Below, in pieces: positions 57,588 to 64,000 of a stretch of 64,000 nucleotides of DNA (position 1 is the stretch's first letter; the number at the start of each line of letters is the position of its first letter). The DNA comes from Bromus sterilis (taxonomy: Eukaryota > Streptophyta > Magnoliopsida > Poales > Poaceae): contig OX465597.1 in assembly GCA_950022295.1 (NCBI GenBank), forward strand, positions 393,519,016-393,583,015. The letters are read 5' to 3'. The notes beneath the pieces were generated by a model. It was not told the DNA's origin. It worked only from the letters and a program-made list of their open reading frames with translations, and searched no databases. Made by a program: the position numbers and the translations under genes.

Positions 57588-60346
57588 CTACTCGACAAAC
57601 AAAGCACGAAGTAGCAATCAATATGAATGCAATGCTCAAGCACATGATTGAATGTTGAAGCTTGAAGTATAAGTGTTGATGTGTGAGACAATTCCATTTA
57701 AGTGGAATATATTGCATTTTTAAATGCAAATTCAAATTCCACATTTGAATTCAACCTTAATCAAGTTATATATGATATAGTTTGATCAATTTTGAATTAA
57801 CTTCAAATGTGTATGATATGCCTCTGAAGTGTGGTTGATTTGCATCATAAATCCATGGTCCAAGTGGCAAAATCATTTGGTTTGAATTTGAATTAAATTC
57901 AAATAAACCAAATGACATATGCTACTGGTCCCATTTTAAAATCAACTCAAACAGATTTTAAAGTTGCATATTTGGAAAGATAATTTTCTCCTGATCATTT
58001 TTCATATATTATTTGTCCAATTTGGAGTTATTATGAATTTTCTATGAATTTCCAAAGTTTGGGGTATTTTCTGGATTTTCTGGAATTATTAAGCTATTTT
58101 TCTTTTCTGGAAATCCTTTACTGCGTCATTACTGCATCAGTGCTGACGTCAGGGGGGGGGGGGCTGACAGGTGGGGCCACCCTGTCAGTGGCTGGGCTAA
58201 TTAACCCGGCTGGGTTAACTTAACCAGTGGCTTAATTAAGCCACTGGGCCCACTGGTCAGTGACTCAGAGGTCACTTAAAACGTGATTAGTGGCTAATCC
58301 ACCGGCGGCTTGACGCCGGCGACGTGAACCACGGCGGCGACTCGCCAGAATCTGCTACAGGCCACGGGAAAGCACGGGGAGGGCACCATCTTGCTCCTGG
58401 AGGTCTTCCACGTCGGTTGGTGGCATCGGGGGTTCACGGGGTGGTCGGAATCGACGACGGCGACGACTCCGGCGGAAACAGTACGGCGATGAGGTCGTGG
58501 TTGGCGCTACCGTGCACGGATCGGGTTGATTTCACTTGCGTTTGAAAGCTATCGGGCTCAGGAGCCAAACGCGTGCACTGGACGAGTCGAAGGGGCACAG
58601 GGGCGACCTCGAGCTCATCCATGGCGGCGACGAGCTACGACTTCCATGGCGGATTCGACTAGAGCGAGCAATCGAAGGGGAAAACAGGGGGTTCTCACGC
58701 GCAAGCTCACCCTGAACGCAGTAGAGGTGCTGGCGAAGGATGGGGTGGTTCAACGGCGGCGGATTCGATGACTTTCTTCACGGCGGCCGGAGTTGAAGAC
58801 GACGAAGGGGACGGCGGCTCTGGAGTTCCTCGGGTCGATTCCTTCTGCACGGTGACGTAGTCGAGGACGGCGGAGGCGATGGACACCTTGGCTGGACTCC
58901 TTGACGTCGATGGCCACGAGTTCTTGCGACGGTGAACGGCGGCGCTCTCGGGTGGTGACGAAATCGAACACGGGAGGAGGAGGAGGAAGCTCTGGAGGGG
59001 GGGAATGGATGCGGACGGAAGAGCGGCGTCTCCAGGCGTGAGAAGAGGCCACGGGGAGGCCTGGAAGCACACGGCGGCGACGTGTCGTCCTCGGCTCGCT
59101 CGGTGGCATTCCACCGAGCAGCTTGGGAGCGCGGGAGGTGGAAGAAGACCTCCCTGCCCTTGTGGGCCGGCTGGGCTGGGGTGGGCTGACTTCGCCCAGG
59201 CGCCAGGTAAGTCTTTTCTGATTTCTTTCCTGTTTCCTTTTCTGTAATTTGTTCTGTTTAGCTAAAATAAATAGCTAAACATTTTATTAAATGTTGAAAA
59301 CTTTTATGTGGCCTCATAATAATATAGACTAGCCACTCATAAACTTTCAACATTTTTAAAATTCAAATGATTTGAATTTTAAATCAAATAGGGGGATTTC
59401 TTTATTTCCAAGGTACTGTTTGAATATTTGAAAAATCTATGAGCATGGGGTGGGTCCCACATCACTTGATATGTGATCACACTCATTTATAAGACTTTTC
59501 AAAACTCTAACATGAATTTTTGGAAAATATTTTTATCTGGCCTTTTGAATTAATTCATCTGGGGGGTGTTCCTTCTCCCATTTGGATTTTGAAATTGATT
59601 TTCAAGGTTTCTTTTGAAACTTTTGCATGATGCAAAGGTACTAGTTAACCCTAGCACATACCTAACAGAGGGATCTGACACCCCTGGGTCACTGACCAGT
59701 GGGCCCAGTGGCTTAATTAAGCCACTGGATTAATTTAACTCACGGGTTAAGTTAACCCAGTCACTGACAGGGTGGACCCACACGTCAGACCCCCTGCTGA
59801 CGCAATAAATCATTTATGAATTTCCAGAAAATCAAAATGATTAAAGAATTCCAGAAATTCCAGAAAATACCCCAAACTTTGGAAATTCATAGAAAATTCA
59901 TATTAACTCCAAATTGGACAAATAATATATGAAAAATGATCAGGAGAAAATTATCTTTCCAAATATGCAACTTTAAACTCTGTTTGAGTTGAATTTAAAA
60001 TGTGATCAGTAGCATTTGCTATTTGATTTAAATGGAATTAAATCAAATTCAATTCAAATATTTTTGTAACTTGAACCATGGCAACATGCTACATTTCACC
60101 AACACATCAGAGGCATATCATACACATTTGAAGTTAATTCAAATTGATCAAACTATATCACATATAACTTGGTTAATGTTGAATTCAAATGTGGAATTTG
60201 AATTTGCATTTTAAAAATGCAATATATTCCACTTAAATGGAATTGCCTCACACATCAAAACTTATACTTCAAGCTTTAACATTCAATCATGTGCTTGAGC
60301 ATTGCATTCATATTGATTGTTACTTCATGCTTTGTTTGTCGAGTAG

Positions 60347-60412
60347 AGGTGGAACCGGAGCAAGAGGTCACCCCCTTCGCTGAAGATCCAGAAACCGAAC
60401 CTCGTCAGCAAG
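60347..60412 (+). other. Predicted LTR-embedded acidic exon in E9
   Basis: 66 bases between GAGTAG and GCAAGC, reading EVEPEQEVTPFAEDPETEP with one upstream G, then RQQ in phase 1. Confidence 0.45.
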
Positions 60413-61174
60413 GCAAGCAAAACCCCATTGATCATGTCGATAAAATCCCACTTCCCTCTCATGTCTCGCTTATGCATTGTATAGGATGATCACCATGTTA
60501 CAATTCTACCGCATAGATGAACCCATTCCTTTGCATGACCTATCTTTTGTCACAGTAGTAAGCAAACCACAATCCTAGCAAATGTAGGAGTTGAATGATA
60601 TCATGTGGCCGCTGCAAATGTTACCGCTTATTGCATGCTTAGGATGATACCATGTTGTTACTGTGATGTGAGTCGGGATGGTAGTGATCATGTTGATGAT
60701 GGTAGAAAGGTGTTGGTGAATCGACCCTAATACAAGGTGAACGATGAGAGGCTGTGTAGGAGTACACGGTGGGTTGTCTCGTTGGACACCGCCCTAAGTC
60801 CGAGTTCTTGTGTGGTGATCCAAGATGAAGAGTACAACCACACATTGGGCTCACTGACCCCTCTCAACTTATTAACTCATCCCTTTCGATGTCCAGATGT
60901 CGCAGTAGTTCGGAGTTCTGGTAGGCTTGTGGCCTGGATGCGAAGTGAGAGAACGGCTCACCCGAGACCGGCTTACGCACCACGCACACATCGCTTGGGT
61001 CCACTTCGGTAAACCGGCCGGGTTCACGATAGTGGTAGCCAACCCAAGTAGGCGGCTTTCTTGGACTAGATAGGCTATGAGGTAACAGTTGTGGTGAGCA
61101 TCCTCGCTGGCACCCCTTGAATGGTGTCGAGATCAAAGGCGGTAAATGATGATCATGTGTGTGTAGCGGTACAC

Positions 61175-61217
61175 CCTTGCAAGGTTAACAAAACTATTCG
61201 AATAGCCGCGTCCGCGG
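61175..61217 (+). repeat. Triple inverted-repeat cluster in E9 LTR
   Basis: CCTTGCAAGG (61175-61184), CTATTCGAATAG (61194-61205) and CCGCGTCCGCGG (61206-61217), about 1.1 kb before the LTR end. Confidence 0.75.
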
Positions 61218-61558
61218 TTATGGACTACTTGGAAAGCTTAGCTAGATTATTAGATAACTTGAACCGGATATTTCTAAAACACACCAAGATAAGTGTGAGT
61301 GCTATGGCGTGATTTCTCGTGGGGAAGTCGAGGAAGGCACCATAGTGGTGTATTGGTTGGTGAAAGTAGTGGACTCGTGTACGCTTCTTACCTCAAAGTC
61401 TGGTACTCGTAGTTCAGGATTAGCCAAGTCAAAGCTGGCATTTCTGCAAGTGAACCCCACCCCCCTTTACCTTGATACATGTGCATGAGTAGTATAGATC
61501 CTATGTAAGTCTTGCTGAGTACGTCTTTGTACTCACGTTTGCTTAATATATGTTTTAG

Positions 61559-61608
61559 ATGACGCCACTGACCCCGAAGGTGGTTTCTTCATCGAGCTGG
61601 ACGACTGA
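61559..61608 (+). other. Predicted LTR-embedded terminal exon in E9
   Basis: After TATGTTTTAG, reads DDATDPEGGFFIELDD and TGA, in the phase left by the exon at 60347-60412. A nearby GTAAGT at 61505 would give an intron of only 54 bases, probably too short, so the upstream donor is uncertain. Confidence 0.48.
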
Positions 61609-62341
61609 AGTTAAGCTAGTCTAGTCCCAGTCAGCAGACTGGTTCCCTCGTGGAGGGCTTTATGTTTGAATAAGGCTTCTTAAGCCAATTTGTTAAACTT
61701 GTCTGTACCCAGACATAATTTGCTTCCGCTTTGTGATGTAATGTTGGATCACATGTATGTGATCTCTGTGTGTACTCTATAAGAGTTATAAATAAAATGT
61801 ACACTTTGTAGAGAATTGCAATGGTACCTGCTGTTCATACAAGGCATGTGTGCTGCGTGTATGTTTATAACATGCATGTCTTTGTATGGGTTTTCGAGAT
61901 CTTAGTTGTGTTCTGGCTGGCGGTCTTTCATACACCAAGTGGCCCTTAGATGTGCGCAGCTTGGGGCATCGCGATGCGATTGTCCGAGACTCTGTCTCGT
62001 GCACACTTTGTGGTATGATCGAGCCCGCCCTAGCCCCCGACTAAGTGATCGGGCTGGAGTAAGTCTATGTAAGAGTTTCGAGATAGTCGATAGTATGGTT
62101 GAGGCGACTTGTCTTTGAATATGGGAGTTCACCACCCATATCATTAGACTTGTGTCCGGACGATGAGGACCCATCACAGTTGATCATCCGGCCTGGATGG
62201 GATGCCCCTCACGTACGATGCTTTCCGAGAATGTTCAGTGCTTGGCCTTGTCTACTTAGACAAGTGGGTGCGGTTCTCGGCTCTCCATATGACTATGTCT
62301 TAACTGTACTTGCATACGCTAACCCCGGGTCCCGACAGACT

Positions 62342-62353
62342 TGGTATCAGCGC
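62342..62353 (+). other. E9 primer-binding site, one base altered
   Basis: TGGTATCAGCGC; the family sequence is TGGTATCAGAGC, so one mismatch to tRNA-Met has arisen. Confidence 0.9.
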
Positions 62354-62426
62354 AGGACTGACTGTAGGACTAGTAGCCTTGGCCGAAGTTGAGTCTAGCT
62401 TGCTATAGTTATATAGTTACTCTGGG

Positions 62427-62434
62427 TATATAAG
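62427..62434 (+). promoter_or_regulatory. TATA-like box in E9 leader
   Basis: TATATAAG, 73 bases downstream of the primer site, at the same place as in E10. Confidence 0.35.
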
Positions 62435-62637
62435 GGAACAACGTAAGGCTTCATTTTTCTCCTTACCCCCTTCGTTCTGAGTTCTGAGTCACCCTCATCT
62501 TATTCTACGGGAAGATAGGACTAGGCTCTCCTCTGTCTGATTAGCATATCTCGTTGATTGCTTCTTTATAGCCGTAGGAAAGTTGTGTCCAGGTTTTCCT
62601 AGCATTGTTGTAATGTTGATTTCTTACATCGTATTAT

Positions 62638-62762
62638 GTAAGTGTTGTTTGCATATTGAAAGAAATTGTCATTTCTTACAATTACAGCCGTTATGCTGTC
62701 CGAGTCATTCCAGGTTTATCTCATAATCTGATGCATTTGCAAACTCCTGCTTTCTGTTTCAG
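62638..62762 (+). other. E9 candidate leader intron
   Basis: GTAAGT at 62638-62643 to TTTCTGTTTCAG ending at 62762, 125 bases, with the ORF0 ATG next. A second acceptor TTCACCTTCAG ends at 63820, one base before the gag ATG, allowing ORF0 to be skipped. Confidence 0.5.
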
Positions 62763-63488
62763 ATGGCAGATCTTCCCCCTCGGCAGATTGTTCATTTGAC
62801 CAGGTGCCTCGGTGTGCGTGGCCACCCCGCCACGTTGATCGAGATGATGTCCTACGTGGGATATCGATGGTACCCTGAGTACACCATCGAGGAGCAGTTC
62901 CACGACTTCAACCAGACGCAGTTTCACTGCATTGTCCGGATCTACCCGCACCACGTTGGAGTCACCCATCCTATCAACTCATGTATCACACTGCTGAGAG
63001 AGGAGCACACTTTGCTGAGAGAGACTTCTTTCCGCTATATCCCAGCTGCACTTCCAGGAGAAGAGGGATATTACACCGGACTCTACTCAGACCACTCTGC
63101 AGAGGATCCAGCACTCCAGGTGACTGCTAGGTTTGCTAGTGACAGAGACCGTGATGCACGTGCTCTCCGTTTTGAGCTCCACGCTACTCGTGTTCGTCTG
63201 TACCGAGCACTGACGCTCTTGGCACCCTTTGTGAGCGTGGGATCAGTTGAGTACGATGCGATCTATCCAGTGAGGACCCAAATGCCTTCTCGAGTTGCTT
63301 GGCCCGAGATTGGAGGAGTTTTTCCACCCCGTGGTCCTTTGCTTCCACCCTACACTAGACCTAGGCCCCATCCTTGCCCAAATGGATATCAGGGTCCACA
63401 AGCCTCCGTGTTTTCCGATGGTCACCTCCAGCTACCGGGATACGCGGGTAACTTTTATGAGGACTACTATGGAGATGGAGATGAGTGA
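62763..63488 (+). CDS. E9 ORF0, 241 aa, with an 18-residue in-frame deletion
   Basis: Homologue of 54391-55170 with few amino-acid differences (for example MADLPPRQIVHLTRC against MANLPPQQIVRLTRC). About 54 bases are missing near 62974, which removes the GHGIG...AVQDAAY segment of the suggested RNA-binding region but keeps the frame open to the same acidic end. Neighbours and splice-like signals are as in E10. Whether the shortened protein works is unknown. Confidence 0.7.
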   Translation: MADLPPRQIVHLTRCLGVRGHPATLIEMMSYVGYRWYPEYTIEEQFHDFNQTQFHCIVRIYPHHVGVTHPINSCITLLREEHTLLRETSFRYIPAALPGEEGYYTGLYSDHSAEDPALQVTARFASDRDRDARALRFELHATRVRLYRALTLLAPFVSVGSVEYDAIYPVRTQMPSRVAWPEIGGVFPPRGPLLPPYTRPRPHPCPNGYQGPQASVFSDGHLQLPGYAGNFYEDYYGDGDE

Positions 63489-63821
63489 GACCGCCTGTGG
63501 TCTTACTTAGTGAGGATGTAGTAGTATCCTTGTAAATTATAAGCAAGGTGTCTAAGTTCTAGAGGCTTAGATAAATGATGTATAGGAAGTCAGAGTGCCT
63601 CTGAAGGATGTATCATCTTCATCACGTTTGTATTAGCTTAGTGCTTGTACTAAAACGATGTATGGTTTGTATGACAGCTTGTGAATATATGGCTTGTATG
63701 CTTTTATCACCATGTTGTCAAGATGATTACTTCCTTTGCTCTGTAATCCTTCCAGTACTTCAATACCTTGGATTAGACTCTTGAAATCAACTCTGTTTGA
63801 CTTTGGTTTTTCACCTTCAGG
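63489..63821 (+). other. E9 spacer between ORF0 and gag
   Basis: About 330 bases without a gene, ending in a T/C-rich tract and CAG-G before gag. Confidence 0.6.
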
Positions 63822-64000
63822 ATGTCTCAAGGAACTCGTGGCCAGGTTGGTCGTAACCAAGGTCGTGGGAACAACCAGGAGGAAGACAACCTTCCACCAC
63901 CACCCACGATGGCCCAAGTTCTGATGGAGGTTGAGAGGAACCGCCGTGACTCTCACCACCTGCTGGAAGTCATCGCACGCAACACCACTCAGCAGCGCAA
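63822..64000 (+). CDS. gag: E9 gag, N-terminal 59 codons (cut by window end)
   Basis: Begins MSQGTRGQVGRNQGRGNNQE and follows E10 gag without a visible break to the window edge. The rest of E9's gag-pol and its 3' LTR lie to the right. Confidence 0.9.
   Translation, partial: MSQGTRGQVGRNQGRGNNQEEDNLPPPPTMAQVLMEVERNRRDSHHLLEVIARNTTQQR

Larger units (their letters stand above)
45514..59680 (-). mobile_element. E10: complete, very young Tekay-type Ty3/gypsy element (14.2 kb)
   Basis: LTRs 45514-49594 and 55599-59680, primer site, ORF0, gag-pol, polypurine tract, and TSD CCCCT at 45509-45513 and 59681-59685. By eye the two 4.08-kb LTRs differ at about 12 positions plus one base in a G-run. At the grass rate often used (1.3e-8 per site per year) that would be roughly 0.1 million years; this is an estimate from a manual count. 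The only coding lesion I see is one missing base between RNase H and integrase. It sits in the LTR of its relative E9 in opposite orientation. Confidence 0.97.
55599..59680 (-). repeat. E10 5' LTR (4082 bp)
   Basis: Partner of 45514-49594. It has one extra G in the G-run near 58152 and about twelve substitutions. It contains the acidic exon (57522-57587), the terminal exon (56327-56376) and the triple inverted repeat (56718-56760), all identical in these segments to the 3' LTR. Confidence 0.97.
59681..62337 (+). repeat. E9 5' LTR, remaining 2.65 kb
   Basis: Starts with the duplicated CCCCT (59681-59685) and ends CCCGACA at 62337. It is an inverted copy of about 55599-58260 in E10, separated from it by about 1.4 kb. 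Confidence 0.93.

Noticed and set aside
1..64000. Host gene, tRNA, rRNA or CRISPR array anywhere in the window
   Set aside because: Every protein with a recognisable domain is transposon-derived, all long repeats are LTRs or CACTA repeats, and I saw no tRNA or rRNA signature other than primer-site complements.

Overview
The window looks like intergenic DNA from a large grass genome, most probably a Triticeae species (wheat, barley or a relative). I see no host gene, tRNA, rRNA or CRISPR array. Almost every base belongs to one of ten transposable elements stacked inside each other: chromodomain Ty3/gypsy elements of the Tekay (Del) type with LTRs of about 4 kb, Athila-type Ty3/gypsy elements with LTRs of about 1.5 kb, and two CACTA DNA transposons. 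The species assignment is inference from these element types.

Nesting, read from boundaries and target-site duplications: E4 (Tekay remnant, -, 12679-17484) is the oldest layer. Its integrase is split by CACTA E3 (11174-12678 visible). E3 holds a Tekay LTR, E2 (+, 7782-11173), which is split by Tekay E1 (-, 1-7781). The LTR of E4 is split by CACTA E5 (17485-19943 visible). E5's TNP2 transposase gene is split by Athila E6 (-, 19944-21022 and 34714-38823). E6's LTR contains the complete Tekay-type element E7 (+, 21023-34713, TSD ACGGA), and its integrase is split by E8 (+, Athila-like, gag-only, 38824-44093). E8 is split by Tekay E9 (+, 44094-45513 and 59681-64000). E9's 5' LTR is split by E10 (-, 45514-59680, TSD CCCCT), a complete and very young element of the same family.

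E10 and E7 are complete and show the working plan: LTR, tRNA-Met primer site, leader, (ORF0 in E9/E10), gag-protease-RT-RNaseH-integrase-chromodomain, polypurine tract, LTR. E10's gag-pol is open except for one missing base between RNase H and integrase. Its two LTRs differ by only about a dozen substitutions by eye.

Three features go beyond standard annotation. (1) E9 and E10 carry an extra ORF (ORF0, 241/259 codons) upstream of gag with a pattern resembling a double-stranded-RNA-binding domain. ORF0 and gag start codons in several elements sit directly behind 3' splice-site sequences, with plausible donors in the leader, suggesting alternative leader splicing. (2) The long LTRs of all Tekay-type elements here share a small, protein-like coding segment: an acidic exon, a GC-type donor, then a terminal exon with a D-P-E/D-G-G core, phase-compatible in every copy that is intact. 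(3) The same LTRs carry three consecutive tetraloop-sized inverted repeats whose stems are maintained by paired changes between families. In addition, insertion of family members into each other's LTRs in opposite orientation (E1 in E2, E10 in E9) has built kilobase-scale inverted repeats that could yield long dsRNA.
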